A DNA stretch of 64,000 bases from NCBI GenBank assembly GCA_964016985.1, contig OZ024836.1, forward strand, positions 40,172,803-40,236,802. Direction: 5' to 3'. Origin of the DNA: Anodontia alba. Its lineage: Eukaryota; Mollusca; Bivalvia; Lucinida; Lucinidae. Below, one piece after another: positions 31,823 through 43,049 of this stretch (position 1 is the first letter of the stretch; each line of letters starts with the position of its first letter). A model generated the notes under the pieces. It was not told where the DNA came from. It made no database searches and saw only the letters and a list, made by a program, of their open reading frames with translations. The position numbers and the translations under genes are program-made.

Positions 31823-32136
31823 AAGATAGTAAACAATCTTCTTGAGACAGAATTTCAAAAGGTCAGCAAATCAGTTTCAAAGCTCTAAACTTTTAATTTA
31901 ACCTAAATATTTCTACGCCTTACTCCTTGCCATACTCGTCGGAAATTTTGAACAAGACCATTGGCCTACCTACTAGCAATATGTCTACATGACGGAATTG
32001 TAAACAATGTCTGTTCTGATAAACGTGCCCTTTGGAAATGTTTGCTAATGCCCCTCTGTGCAAAAACTGTAGGCCAAGTTAATCTATGCCGTTTGCTTTT
32101 AACTCTTTTTAGTCTAAAGACCCCCAAAAGGGTAAT

Positions 32137-32215
32137 TGGCAAGCAGTGCAGACCCTGATCAGATGCGGCAGAATGTGGTGTCTGATTAGGGTCTCCACTG
32201 CTTGCAAATAGTGTA
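32137..32215 (+). repeat. Family H hairpin, copy 4
   Basis: GCAAGCAGTGCAGACCCTGA, TCAGATGCGGCAGAATGTGG, then GTCTGATTAGGGTCTCCACT. The stems pair with several mismatches. Confidence 0.55.
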
Positions 32216-32354
32216 GCCATTTTTCTCTAGGAACATCTTAATCACATAGCCTAACATAATAAAAATTGACATTCGACACTTCCAATATATAGTGTGGGGA
32301 AGTCTGTTCAGTGGAAAATACGTTAAATGGACTGGATATACTATGTCAACGCTT

Positions 32355-32480
32355 TTCCCGCCATTATAACGGAGAAACTATTTTGACTTCTCGTTTGCTT
32401 TTCTGAACATGTTTTAGAAGGGAGGCCAAAACAATGCTGACAAAAATATTCTTCTTGACCATGTATCTGTTTCTGTTTTA
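32355..32480. repeat. Family X repeat, copy 8 (truncated)
   Basis: CGCCATTATAACGGAGAAAC and TTTTAGAAGGGAGGCCAAAA are diverged halves; the middle hairpin is missing. Confidence 0.4.
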
Positions 32481-32533
32481 ACTAGCTTATCTGGTTCAGA
32501 AAAAAATGATACTTTCGCTGTTTGTACCATAGT

Positions 32534-32731
32534 CTTGCTGAACCCGGATATGCCTTGCCATTGCAAACTGTGTTGTTCCGGATCAGTTGGCTTCGGAAGC
32601 CAATTGATCTGCATCTGCACAGTTTGTCATTTAGTATGTAAATTTATATCAACAATCTCGATCAAGCAATCTGCTGCCTGACTGATAGAAGTGGGCGTGC
32701 AATCTTAATTTATTCAGCATGACAAGGGTTA
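32534..32731 (-). mobile_element. MITE family G copy 4
   Basis: The hairpin GATCAGTTGGCTTCGGAAGC has no loop insertion. It ends CATGACAAGGGTTAA next to a poly(T) tract. Confidence 0.75.
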
Positions 32732-32733
32732 AG

Positions 32734-32755
32734 CTTTTTTTTTTTTTTTTTTTTG

Positions 32756-32799
<44 letters not shown>

Positions 32800-32840
32800 T
32801 TTGTTTGTTTTTGTTTTTCCCCCCCCCCCCTTTTTTTTTT
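32734..32840. repeat. Poly(T)/poly(C) low-complexity tract
   Basis: More than 80 bases, mostly T, with a GTTT block and a run of ten or more C. Length is probably inaccurate. Confidence 0.9.
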
Positions 32841-32901
32841 GTGAGTGCGTCTTTTTATCTTCAGGGCGTTCCTTTTAAGAATCTATTACACAAAGATGCC
32901 A

Positions 32902-33115
32902 TTTAATACTTAGCACTCTGAGTATTCTTTTCAGCAGCCGACATATTGAAATATTTTTTCTTTTTTCCTTAGAAAACAGGTTTTGACATTTCATACAAAT
33001 TGTTTCGATCGAAGATCATGTGCATGAAATGCCAAATCCTGTTTTCTAGGAAAAATAAGACAATTGTCATCAATATTTCGTCTGCTGCATTAGTCAATAG
33101 AGTGATAAATGTTAA
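32902..33115. mobile_element. MITE family M copy 2 (full length)
   Basis: ATTTAATACTTAGCACTCTG to GTCAATAGAGTGATAAATGT. Inner arms TTTTGACATTTCATACAAAT and TGCATGAAATGCCAAATCCT flank a short GATCGAAGATC tip. Confidence 0.75.
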
Positions 33116-33240
33116 ATATGAACCACGGATGCAGTCTATCAGTTAAGCATTTTCTTTATTTTGAGTATGTTATCCTCCCGATCATAACACGTCCTTGGAG
33201 GTGCGAATATATAGCGGCGACGTCAAGATGCATCTGTGTA

Positions 33241-33509
33241 TTATATCTCTTTGTTGCTTTGGGGTTTATTCTACGAGGCGATTTTTTTGTATGCCTTTCC
33301 ATGTGTTATTTTGTTCTTGTGTTTTTTCAGTCCTTTTAGTATTGCGATTTCCTCGCTTGGGGAAGAGAGAGCTAATCTTAGTGCTTTTCGTACTTTTGTT
33401 CGATTTGTGCTTGTTTGGATTTGTCGGTTTCCTCTTCCTCTTGGGGTCTGGGAAGGGCTGCGGTTTGTGATTGTGGCACACCCTGGACTTTTCTCTTACC
33501 TTTTTTTTT
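33241..33509 (-). repeat. S element copy, reverse orientation
   Basis: TTTGTTGCTTTGGGGTTTAT to CTTTTCTCTTACC followed by T8. It lacks the GGACCACCGCC end. The three overlapping ORFs here (33195-33523) are artefacts of this repeat. Confidence 0.85.
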
Positions 33510-33963
33510 AAATAAAGTATCAAAAATCAAAAAGTGAATATCGTTACAGATTCAGCAATGATTAGATTTGAAGCAACAATGCTTTCTTGCTGCCGGCTGG
33601 GAGAACCATCATGGTGATTTGTCTTCAGCTTTTATAATTTCTTATATCTTTTGAAAATTTTGGTATTATTGTCATTGTTTATTAGTAGCCTAGGTTTATT
33701 AGTAGCAGTAGTAGTAGGAGGAGGAGGAGTAGTTATACAACATTTGAACCTAGGGTAAGGACGCGGTACCTGTAAAATTGATTAACACCCAACCCCCGGT
33801 AGGTTTTATTACTGACCGTTCTAAGGTAATGCTTCTGTTGTCGTTTGTTCTTTTCGTGACCTTGTGACTTCCCCTGTACTCGCTGTGGTACTTTTTATAT
33901 GTTCCCATGTTCGTAGTCTTACGTTTGTGTTTAATGGATCCTGTCTAGCGGTGTGATCACTTT
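33510..33963. other. Unassigned DNA with an eroded S-like end
   Basis: TTACTGACCGTTCTAAGGTA at ~33807 matches the CGGTCAGTA end of S elements in reverse; the rest is unmatched. Confidence 0.35.
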
Positions 33964-34562
33964 CATTACGAAAACATGCCTATCCAAACTTAAAGAAAAT
34001 TTCACCTCCAAAAACTGAAAATTTTCCGATAAAAACCTCTAATATTTTTCATATTACTGTTCAAAACATAGATTTTGAGTACTCGTAAGAATCGCCTCGG
34101 CAAGGCGGTTCTAACGAGTACCCACAATCTATGTTTTTGAGCAAAAAATGAGAAAAATAATGTATACCCCTGTAAAAAGGGTAAGAGAAAAGTCCAGGGA
34201 GTGCCACAATCACAAACGCAGCCCTTCCCAAACCCCAAGAGGAAGAGGAAACCGACAAATCTAAACAAGCACAAACCGAACAAACGTACGAAAAGCACTA
34301 AGATTAGCTCTCTCTTCCCCAAGCGAGGTAATCGCAATACTAAAAGGACTGAAAAACACAAGAACAAAATGACACACGGAAAGACATACAACAAATCGCC
34401 TCGTAGAATAAACCACAAAGCAACAAAGAGTAAGACTAACAGCACTAACAAAGAGTAAGACTAACAGGGGGGTTTAAAGCACTTTTACTGTATAAACCCA
34501 GTTTTACTGTATAAAAGTGAGGTTTCAGGGGGTCAAAAGTATATAGGCGTGTTTTCGTGATG
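33964..34562. mobile_element. MITE family D copy 6 interrupted by an S element
   Basis: CATTACGAAAACATGCC starts it and GGCGTGTTTTCGTGATGG ends it. The hairpin GAATCGCCTCGGCAAGGCGG has a family A-like base in its left arm (T). An S element occupies 34174-34495 inside the right arm, which resumes at TATAAACCCAGTTTTACTG. Confidence 0.85.
34174..34495 (+). repeat. S element nested in family D MITE
   Basis: AAAAAGGGTAAGAGAAAAGT to GGTTTAAAGCACTTTTAC. The middle shows an AGTAAGACTAACAG duplication (34428-34467) and lacks the GGGACCACCGCC block. Confidence 0.85.
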
Positions 34563-34726
34563 GTTGGGTAAGAAAGAGCTGACTGTTTTACTTTTCTTTG
34601 GTTTGTGGTTTGTGTACTGTTTGTTATGAGTTTGTTTGCTCTTCCGCTTAGTCTTTTTGGTAGAATATGTTTTGTGATTCTGGCTATTCCTAGACCTTTT
34701 CTTTAATATTCATCTTGTTAATGACG
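34563..34726. other. Unassigned, possible S-like remnant
   Basis: TTTGTGGTTTGTGTACTG and TTTTGTGATTCTGGCTATTC have the rhythm of reversed S/T ends but are too diverged to assign. Confidence 0.3.
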
Positions 34727-34847
34727 CCCACCTAACCGGTATTCTACTTACATCTTTATTGAGCCGTTACCGTACCGGCAGGAGTCAACAAGATTCCTGT
34801 CGGATGGATGATGGTCAAATATAGATGTAAGTAGAATTCCAGTTGGG
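34727..34847. mobile_element. Family P-like palindrome, diverged
   Basis: TATTCTACTTACATCTTTAT and the mirrored ATAGATGTAAGTAGAATTCC, with ends CTAACCGG / CCAGTTGGG, parallel the 107-bp element at 6364. The central arm is different (CGTACCGGCAGGAG..TTCCTGTCGG). Confidence 0.55.
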
Positions 34848-35177
34848 AAATATGTGTTACTTCAGTGACAGTGTAAAAGTGAAACCGAATAGTAAAACGC
34901 TAGTTGAGCAAAAATGTAATATAGGATAGTATTAAAGGATTCTTGTCGGGCAGAGAGCGGTCCGAAATAGGATTAGATAGAATGCTATCTGGACAAAAAA
35001 ATACATTATTTCAGTGACTGTATAGAAGGTCAGCCCGGCATATCCCAGCCATGTCCTATTAAACGATTTCGTGGGAGTCATCACTTCCTTATTCAAACGA
35101 CATACCGAGTTTTCACACCAAATCCATGCATAGGCGGTTGTATACTCAAGAAATAACCTATCCTCGAGTGAAATACT

Positions 35178-35460
<283 letters not shown>

Positions 35461-35629
35461 TGAAATTTATATCTTCACATACTGCCTCATGCCCTCGAGG
35501 ATATTCTAGGCAGGTGCGCTGTAGAACCAAAATGTTAATGAAAAGAAAGTCTAAAAGTATATAGTTAAGGGGATGCAAAATGATAGGTTTTGATAAAAGA
35601 AGATGAGCTAAAATCAGGTTAAAAAACAA

Positions 35630-38440
35630 CAGATATTGGATCAAGGCCAGGAGTTCTGCAGCCAACTGACTGCGACCTTGAAAGATTCTAGGTTTGGCGA
35701 GCATACAGCAGTCTCATGTAGGGCGTTCCACTGGACAACATCCAGTGGGAAAAAGCAGTACTTGTAATAGTCTGTGAATGTTTGCAGTTGACGAAACGCC
35801 ATGGAGTGACAGTGCCTGAAATAAATGGTTGTACATAATCAGGTAGAGGAACTGCCATCAAACCGTAGACAATTTTGTAAAAGTGACAGAGACGCGCTGC
35901 AGTCTATCTCTGTTCTAGGGGTTTCCACACAAGGCTATCCACCATGGCAGTCACGCTTGACCTGTAGTCATAATTGCTGGTGGTCCAGCTTGCTGCTCTA
36001 CGCTGAACGTTTTCCAGCTGGAGTAGTTTCTTTTTAGTGTAGGGATCCCAAACAGGGGCAGCGTACTCCAGCTGGGGGCGGACCAAGGTGTTGTATGCAG
36101 TCTTTCGTATCTTTGGGGTTTCAGTTTTAATGTTTCGTTTGATAAAGCCTAGAGTCCGGTTAGCGGTTGCATTTTACGCTCTATGTGGGTGTCCCACGAT
36201 AGGCCACTGGAGATATCAACCCGAAAGTACTTTGCACTGGTGACAACCTCCAAGACCTGACCATGTAAGCTGAACACTATGTTAATTATGTTCCTGGCTG
36301 TGGTCACCCGTACAACCTGGCAGTTACAGGGGTTGAACTACATGTCCCACCGCTTCTCCCATATAGATAGTCTTTCCAGGTCTGTTTGTAGCACTTTTTC
36401 ATCTTCCGTACCTCCAACTGTCAGGTATACGGCTGTGTCATCTGCAAAGAGACGTACCTGTGATGACAGCTCCGACGGTAGGTCATTGATGTAAACAAGG
36501 AACAGGATAGATCCTAAAACCGAACCCGGGAGTACCCCAGAGATACGGGGACCGATCCGGATTCCTCGCCATCAATAACCACCGTCTGTGAACTGTTCCG
36601 AAGGAAGGCACGGATCCAAGATAGTGCGGTTCCTCTGTTTCCTCTGATGGGGATTTTGAAGGAGTTTGGGGTGATTAACTTTATCAAAGGCCTTTGAAAC
36701 ATCCAGCGGTATCAGATCAGTTTGCTTGCCTGCACTCACAATCCTTGCAAGGTCCTCGACCAGCATGGTCAGCTGTGTCTCGCATGACCTTTTTCCCTAA
36801 AGTCATGTTGTAGGTCGTACAAAAGGTCATACTTATCAAGTAATGCAAATCATTGAAATAAGCCTGTATTTTGCGGCGGACGACTTATCCCCTTTCTTGA
36901 AGACCGATGTTACTTGGGTCCTGCACCAATCATCTGGGAGCTTACCTGTTTAATTGATCACTCAAATATTACCTGGATGATTGATGCAATCTCCTCTCTC
37001 AGTTCTTTCATAAAAGGGACTTGATTCTGTTAGGTCCAGCCGCCTTTTCAGGTTTCAGGGTTTGCAGAAGCTTCAGTATACCACTGACGGAGATATTAAA
37101 GGTCTCAATTATGGGGTATCATTCAGCATTCCAGCGGTGCTGCATCAGGGCCTATAATATCACTGTCGGCCATATCCTGAAGCTTCAGTGTGCAAAGACG
37201 GGATAGGAAAACTAGTTCCTTGATGGTGAATACCAAGTGATCTTGGTGCTTGTAAACATTAGCACTCTCTCACTGGCGTCAGTGACTACTTGGGATCCCT
37301 GTTGGTGAGGAGGCGTGCCTGACTGGTCTTGCTTGCAGCTCTTCAAAAAGGAAAATAGCTGTTTGTTGTCACAGACAGTTTTCATCATTAAGCCCAAGAA
37401 GGCCTTCCAGATAGTTGTGATTGAAAACTAAACTTTGATGTTATGTTTACTGTTTTCCTTAGTGATTTGCGGTATGCCATCTATCTGTCTGACCAGGAGT
37501 CGTATTTGCTGAGTAATCCATGGCCAGGAGGGTTGACTAATAATTTGTTTAGAGGGGATACACTGTTTGAGGCAAGGGAATCAATGGTCGAAGTAAAGTC
37601 AGACCAGAGATCATCTACAGATTTACCGTGGTGGCTATCAAGAAATTTCAATTGGAAGTTTTTCATTAGAGCTTTAAATTTTGGCCAATCTGCTTTGTTG
37701 TCAGAGGTTTCTGTTCTGGGGTGGTGGGTTTGAGAGTGCAGTTCGCATAGCCGCGTATCGTGGTCACCAAGCCAAGGCCGGCAACCAACCTCATACACAA
37801 GGGTGGGATATGTGGTAAAGAGGTCAATGGTGTTTTCGAATCTAATGAGTTAGGTTGCCATTTGTGAAAAGCCAAAATCATTGAACAGGTAAAACATATG
37901 TCGTAGGTTTGTCTGTTAGTGCAAACAGGTTTAAAAAACAGGGTAAGAGAAAGTCGGTGTGTTCTCTGTCCAAGTCAGTTTAGGGAAATTGAAGTATCCA
38001 TATGCTGACCTAGGTATGCTTTGTAGCCCTTTCTACGTACTGGCGCAGTTCTAACAGACTCTCCTGTTTATCCTCCTTAGGTTTGTAGAATGCACAAATG
38101 TATAATCGGTGCACACCCGCAATCTCCAGTTTAACCCATATCAATTTGCAATAAGTGCAAAATTGAGTTTGTTCTGTACAGATTACGAGTAATTTATAGC
38201 TGACAAGAATAAAAACTCACCCACTGAGAGTCCTGGATTTCCGATCCGTTTGATATGCAGGGTAGCCTGGAAGAAAAAGTTCGTCACTGGAGATTTCAGG
38301 CGACAGCCAAGACTCGGTGCCAATGACAACATTCAGCCTCTCGGTATCAATTAAGCAGGAATTCTTGTAATTTGTTCTCTATAGATTGAACGTTTATATT
38401 AAGCTTATTTGGAGTTCGTTGTGTCGTTTTCTGTTTCTTT
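35630..38440 (-). pseudogene. Jockey/CR1-type LINE retrotransposon, broken
   Basis: On the minus strand, fragments follow LINE order. At ~38400-38240 lies an AP-endonuclease start (NVQSIENKLQE, then RLNVVIGTESWLSPEIS). At ~37800-37480 is a linker (DHDTRLCELHSQTHHPRTE, ..KADWPKFKALMKNF). At ~37100-36900 is LLQTLKPEKAAGP. At ~36700 is LIPLDVSKAFDKVNH, at ~36540 [20 protein letters not shown], and at ~36434-36448 the catalytic [10 protein letters not shown] box. The C-terminal part (MVRPQLEYAAPVWDPYTKKK, ~36086) and a tail near 35650 follow. Many stops and frameshifts show it is dead. At ~2.8 kb it holds most of one ORF2 but no clear 5' UTR or 3' tail. Confidence 0.88.
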
Positions 38441-39419
38441 GCTGTGGCAGATTTTTTGAGGTAGAGAGCTGTCAGTCAGATATGAAAAATTGGACAAACA
38501 AAGTTGTATTAAAGGTTGGCAGGCCACACTTCAAACAAGACCAGGCGTAACTACAGTGTTTAGCCATAGTCTCATAAGTAATGGTATTTATGCCTTGGGT
38601 ATACATGAGTATTTAGGGGGTCTTGGGCCGGGGTTTAGCTGAACATCGTTTGAGAGGCTAACAAGGAGAATGATTATGTATAATAAGCATGAGAATTTGT
38701 TTTGTTTCCATGAACTAAGTGTAGTTTCCTAAGTTTCATTCAAAAAACCTTGTGTTTGGAACTAAGCTGCGACTTCAGCAGGGAGAAAGTGTCACGCCTA
38801 CTGTTTGCTGCGTCTCTTCCAACTCTGAAAGCTTCAACAAATATGCAAAATTTGACAGCAATGTCAAAACTAAAAGAATACTTAGAATATTCGGGTGTTT
38901 CATTGTGACTATTACTTTTACATTGACCAGAAATATACATAGGCGGTCAGGATCATTAGAAGATTGAAAATAAATTGCTAGGTGGTGGGGTAAGATCCAG
39001 GATTTTATCGATGTTTTGGGAAGCTGGTGCTGAATCGGAGTCAGCTGATGAGTAACCAGTTATAATAATCAATGTTCAAAGTAGTTCAACCAAGTTTGAC
39101 TAGATTTTGATCTTCAGTTGGTTGTTGTTTTCGGTGGAAAAATCAGGCTAGCTTCAGAGAAAGCAACAAGCCGGTTCAACGCATGCGCATTTATCCATCA
39201 CGCTAAGCGTGCAATCCTTAAGAAAGCCCCTGTCCTTCTTGAGATGAAATGTATATGGGCGTTATGGGCGTGGCTTGAGTTTTTTTATTATCACGATTAT
39301 GTAGATGCCGCAATAAACCAATTTAAGAATAATGAAGTAGATGATGTTTCACATTTAAATTTATGCATACTAATATTGTCGGATGTCAGTAGGTTACCTA
39401 ATGCTCTGAATGCTGGGTA
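38441..39419. other. Unassigned 1-kb stretch
   Basis: No repeats are recognised. The plus-strand ORF at 39118-39420 (100 codons) begins with MVVVFGGKIRL but shows no domain and ends inside a family M-like border, so it is not called. Confidence 0.3.
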
Positions 39420-39570
39420 AAACTTACAGCAGACGATATTTTGATTTTTTTTTTTTTTTTTTTTTTTTTCAGAAAATGGGCTTTGGCATTTCATGCAAAT
39501 TGTCTCCATCCGAGGCGACAATTTGCATTAAATGCCAAAGCCAAACAAGAAAAATATTGTCAATTCGTTG
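39420..39570. mobile_element. MITE family M copy 4
   Basis: CAGCAGACGATATTTTGATT, a T run (39444-39468), then GGGCTTTGGCATTTCATGCA, the tip TCCATCCGAGGCGAC and AATTTGCATTAAATGCCAAA. The hairpin is long (~25 bp arms). Confidence 0.7.
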
Positions 39571-39599
39571 AACCTAATAGGATATTTTATTAGGCCTAG

Positions 39600-39904
39600 G
39601 TTTTGTGTTGAGGTTTTACGGCCCAGGCAACCCAATGGGGTCATGACGAGCGCGGTCAATTTACCTAACCACACGTTTATTGGACAGGCTTAGTCCTCTA
39701 AGCGGTTAACCAGTATTGTGCACATTCTTTCGCCAGAAACTGACAACTGCCCTTCTTGAATCAGCGGAAGGGAGGTAATGACCATAAAAAATATTTCATA
39801 ATCAATCTCCACGAAAGAATGTTGCCGACCTCGGCGGGGGTTGAACCCGCGACCTCCTGGTCTCCAGTCGGATGGCGCATCCAACTGAGCCACCGAGGCC
39901 GGCT
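39600..39904 (-). mobile_element. tRNA-derived SINE with perfect 11-bp target duplication
   Basis: On the minus strand it starts with a tRNA-like head: GCCTCGGTGGCTCAGTTGG (box A), then GTCGCGGGTTCAACCCC (box B), and a 7-bp acceptor-like pairing GCCTCGG/CCGAGGT. A ~150-bp body follows (TTTCGCCAGAAACTGACAAC on the plus strand), and the element ends CGTAAAACCTCAACACAAA. It is flanked by ATTAGGCCTAG at 39589-39599 and 39905-39915, the mark of LINE-driven retrotransposition. Pol III would transcribe it from its own boxes (family knowledge). Confidence 0.92.
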
Positions 39905-39915
39905 ATTAGGCCTAG

Positions 39916-40316
39916 TAAAAGTACGTGTGCTTACGGTAACATGCTTGAAAATATTAGGTAGGGTGGGAAGGATTTTTTTAAATAAAAAGTTATTACCCAA
40001 TAATCCCAACTTCTCATCTATACACATTTCAAGCAATTTGATTAGTTGAATCAAACGTTTAACACTTCAATAAAGACCAGAGCAGAGGAACAAAGGAACA
40101 AGTGGAGAGGAACAAAGAAGGAGGAATAAGTCGAACAAGTGTTTTGATAGAGGAACAAGTAAAGTTTTACATTTCAATGTCCAAAAGCAGTGGTCTTTCC
40201 ACCATCTCAAAAGTTTGATATTTTTAATAACATTTGTAACGTTGTGAATACAAAATTGGAATTATGAGGAATGAATTATTATTTTTGTAGATTTGTAAAC
40301 TCCGGCGAATCATACC
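39916..40316. other. Unassigned DNA
   Basis: A short purine-rich stretch (40075-40150) holds repeated GAGGAACAA(AG) motifs. No gene. Confidence 0.35.
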
Positions 40317-40540
40317 TTAACATGACCATTAGCCTGGTCATGCTAAATAAATTAAGATGTCACGCCCACTTCTAATTTCCAGCCAATCAGATTACTTGAT
40401 CTGGGTGCTTGAAAGACATTCACATATTTAATGACAAACCGTGCAGATCCAGATCAGATGGCTTCTTCAGAAGCCAACTGATCTGGATTTACACTGTTTG
40501 CTAAGACAGGGCATGTCGTGTTCAGCAAGAGAAGGGTTAA
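40317..40540 (+). mobile_element. MITE family G copy 5
   Basis: TTAACATGACCATTAGCCTG opens it; its left end has an extra short duplication (GGTCATG). The hairpin GATCAGATGGCTTCTTCAGA has one mismatch. It ends AGAGAAGGGTTAA. Confidence 0.78.
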
Positions 40541-40917
40541 TTAAGCCTTTTTGGGCTTTATTCAGTTTGTCAGTAATTCACAGGTGTTTGATAAGTCCAC
40601 AATAATATAAATCATTCCTATAATTTATTTGTACTCCTAAACATATTTATTGCATAAAAAGCAGTGTCGCACGTTATTAACAGCCTTTCATTAACCGGCG
40701 AAAAGCCGTGTATTAACAAGGCAATTCACGCGCTGTTAATGCACGGCTACGCAACTTTCAATAGGCTGATACCGGGGCCACAGAATTGCTGCCGTCACAA
40801 GATGTGTACTACCGTGCCCTCGAATGAGCGTAGCCCGTGGAAATAGCGTTCGCGCGGCATTGGTGAAAAGGCGAAACAAAATAGTCCAAGAATTAACTCG
40901 AAATGGAGCAAATGTTT
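40541..40917. other. Unassigned DNA with short inverted GC-rich motifs
   Basis: CATTAACCGGCGAAAAGCCG, TGTATTAACAAGG and GCGCTGTTAATGCACGGC suggest an eroded palindrome at 40675-40750. No gene. Confidence 0.3.
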
Positions 40918-41096
40918 TCAGTTTTTATGCAATAATAGCGATCGAACATGGTTTTTCAATACATTAATATTCGCCAGGTCCCTTGGGATGTGTTGAAAAC
41001 CGCGGCCTTCAGCCTCGGTTTTCAACACCTCCCACTGGACGTGACGAATGTTAATACATAAAAACCATGTTTGATCCCTATAGTATAATAAGATTT
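40918..41096. mobile_element. Palindromic MITE family W (single copy)
   Basis: Inverted arms: CATGGTTTTTCAATACATTA with mirrored TAATACATAAAAACCATG, and GTGTTGAAAACCGCGGCC / GCCTCGGTTTTCAACAC around a TTCA loop. The outer AT-rich part pairs imperfectly. No second copy is seen in the window. Confidence 0.6.
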
Positions 41097-41138
41097 TAAT
41101 TTTGACTGATGTGTCTATACAATACTGATAGATTGACA

Positions 41139-41225
41139 GCAAACAGTACAGACCATGACAAAATGTTCTTTAAGAGCAGTTTCATCTTGATCTATACTGT
41201 CTACTGAGACAAGTATGTCCGACTA
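41139..41225 (+). repeat. Family H hairpin, diverged copy
   Basis: GCAAACAGTACAGACCATGA and TCTTGATCTATACTGTCTAC are the outer stems; the tip (TTTAAGAGCAG) is unrelated to the other copies. Confidence 0.45.
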
Positions 41226-41284
41226 TTTAGGGTAAATATGGTAGCATAGACATAGGCGTAACTGTGCATATCATGCGTAAGAAA

Positions 41285-41465
41285 AATATTTGCGACAAAG
41301 AGACCTCAACTAACACAAACTATTTTGCTTCTTTGCTGCTCTTAAAGCAAAGAATCCATCGCTTTCAAAATAGGGAGTACTCTTAAAGGAAAAAATTTGC
41401 TCCCTCTGGGAGCGAAATCTTCCTTTATAAGCAGTCCCTATTTTGGAAGCGATACTAGGAGTACA
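41285..41465. repeat. Family X-like palindrome, copy 9
   Basis: CGCTTTCAAAATAGGGAGTA and mirrored TCCCTATTTTGGAAGCGATA, with centre AATTTGCTCCCTCTGGGAGC, follow the family X core; the outer halves are absent. Confidence 0.55.
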
Positions 41466-42219
41466 AATAACTCCGTTCGTGCAACGTTTCAATAAAGCTT
41501 TAACATTTTATAAATTTTCGAAAAAGTATGAAAAACTGGCTATGTTAGAAGTAAAGGGTGGGCCAAAGCGACACCCTATACTACTTGTGTTTCACCGAGA
41601 AAAAATATATTTAGGATCGCGTTACACTAAACACATTTTTAAAAAACTTTAGCGATATCCTAGAACAAAGAACAAAACAAAGGACCACTGTCTATGAAGT
41701 AAGCAACGTAAGTCCACAGCAGCCTTTGAATTGGTAAAATCTGGTCAGGATCGTCGCTAGCCGTTTACCTAATGTCTGTATACTGTTGAACATACAGATG
41801 AATAGAAACTGTCCTTCAGGCTTCTCAAACTACTTACTGACTATTTTGTCACGCCACGGCCTATCTTTATCTACATACAGAACAGTTTTTTGATTTACAG
41901 AAACGCTGGCTATTGCAACTTGATCAATGAACATTGAATCCCCTGGCTCTTGACAGGTTTATATTCCTTCTCCTATTAATGCCTTTCATGTCCCTCAATG
42001 AACTTTGTTCTTTTGTCTCGCATTGTGGTCGATCGCTGCCGGGCTTCCTTCGTGTTTGTCCTGTTCTCTTGGTTACTGTTGTGTTAACTAGAACCTGTGT
42101 AGCACTTTGATCATCTTGCTGGTTGCTTTGCTTTACTTTGCTTTGTGGTTTGCGTACCGTCTGTATTGGTTTGTTTGTTTTCCCTCTTGGTGTAGTAGTA
42201 GGCTATTGTCAATGACTAT
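41466..42219. other. Unassigned stretch, possible eroded S-like element
   Basis: GAACTTTGTTCTTTTGTCTC and CTTTGCTTTGTGGTTTGCGT (42000-42190) recall reversed S sequence at low similarity. The ORF at 41443-41652 is not convincing. Confidence 0.35.
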
Positions 42220-42468
42220 CCCAGCGGGCACATGACGTAAATATAACGGCGCCTCAACGTCGATGCAACGTCATGACGTAAATATAACGTCATGACGTAA
42301 ATATAACGTCCCTCAACGTCGATGCAACGTCATGACGTAAATATAACGTCGCCTCAATGTCGATGCAACGTCATGACGTAAATATAACGTTGCTTCAACG
42401 TCGATGCAACGTCATGACGTTGCATCGACGTTGAGGCGACGTTATATTTACGTCATGTGCCTGCCGGG
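42220..42468. mobile_element. MITE family Q with internal tandem repeats
   Basis: The ends CCCAGCGGGCACATGACGT and ACGTCATGTGCCTGCCGGG are inverted. Each is flanked by TAT, a likely target duplication. Inside, the ~55-bp arm motif (ATGACGTAAATATAACGTCG, CCTCAACGTCGATGCAACGTC) is repeated about four times in direct order before the mirrored right arm at 42413-42468. Almost the whole element consists of AACGTC/GACGTT words. Confidence 0.85.
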
Positions 42469-42599
42469 TATGTGTATTCCTGAACATCTGCTATACTATG
42501 CTTTTGCAGATGCTTATGCATATTTATTGTTTTTTGGTTGAATCAAGATCCAAGCTATGGTTCTTCCTTCCTTCAAACTTACCCACCGTATAAAATCAA

Positions 42600-42810
42600 T
42601 GAGCCGGGACATAACATTTCCTACACGATTGCATGAGCGCCTAGCGAATGAGATCAGCGCTGGCTGATCAGTGTCCTTACAGGGTAGCTAAGGACCTAAA
42701 GCGTCTTTAGGCGGACAAAAATGACTTATCAGTCTGCTCGGATGCACAGGTTAATCTGAGTCTTCGCTGGACGTACATACAATCTTGTAGGAAATTCTGT
42801 GGCCCCGGCT
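42600..42810. repeat. Family I repeat, copy 4
   Basis: GCGCTGGCTGATCAGTGTCC, GCACAGGTTAATCTGAGTCT, TCGCTGGACGTACAT and GCCCCGGCTCAAACG match the family. Confidence 0.5.
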
Positions 42811-43049
42811 CAAACGTAATTGAAAATGGAGTTGCATTTTCGAGTTATCCCTCCCTCAAGTAAAACAAGTATTTGGGTTCAAATTAGAATTCAGACAGTA
42901 AATTATTATAGGATAGATTTTTTATGCTAGGAATAAAGTTGACACAATGGCACAGTGTAGCAGTTAGTGAATACCATCCTTAACCCTACTAGTCCGTCCC
43001 TGGCCAAGTAACTACAATTTGCGCCACTATAACTCTGAACAACGAGCGT
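42811..43049 (-). other. Region downstream of the low-complexity gene (putative 3' UTR side)
   Basis: This lies 3' of the stop codon on the minus strand. No AATAAA is evident within ~240 bases. The first clear minus-strand AATAAA is near 42519-42524, beyond a family I repeat, so the 3' end is uncertain. Confidence 0.3.

Noticed and set aside
33195..34458. Several overlapping ORFs of 65-149 codons on both strands
   Set aside because: They coincide with S elements and recur at every S copy with frameshifts; stop-poor composition explains them.
39118..39420. 100-codon ORF starting MVVVFGGKIRL
   Set aside because: No domain, signal peptide, splice signal or codon bias was seen, and its end overlaps a MITE border.
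39830..39901. Stand-alone tRNA gene on the minus strand
   Set aside because: Box A, box B and the acceptor stem look tRNA-like, but the anticodon arm does not pair well, and the sequence is the head of a ~305-bp SINE with a target duplication and two other copies.
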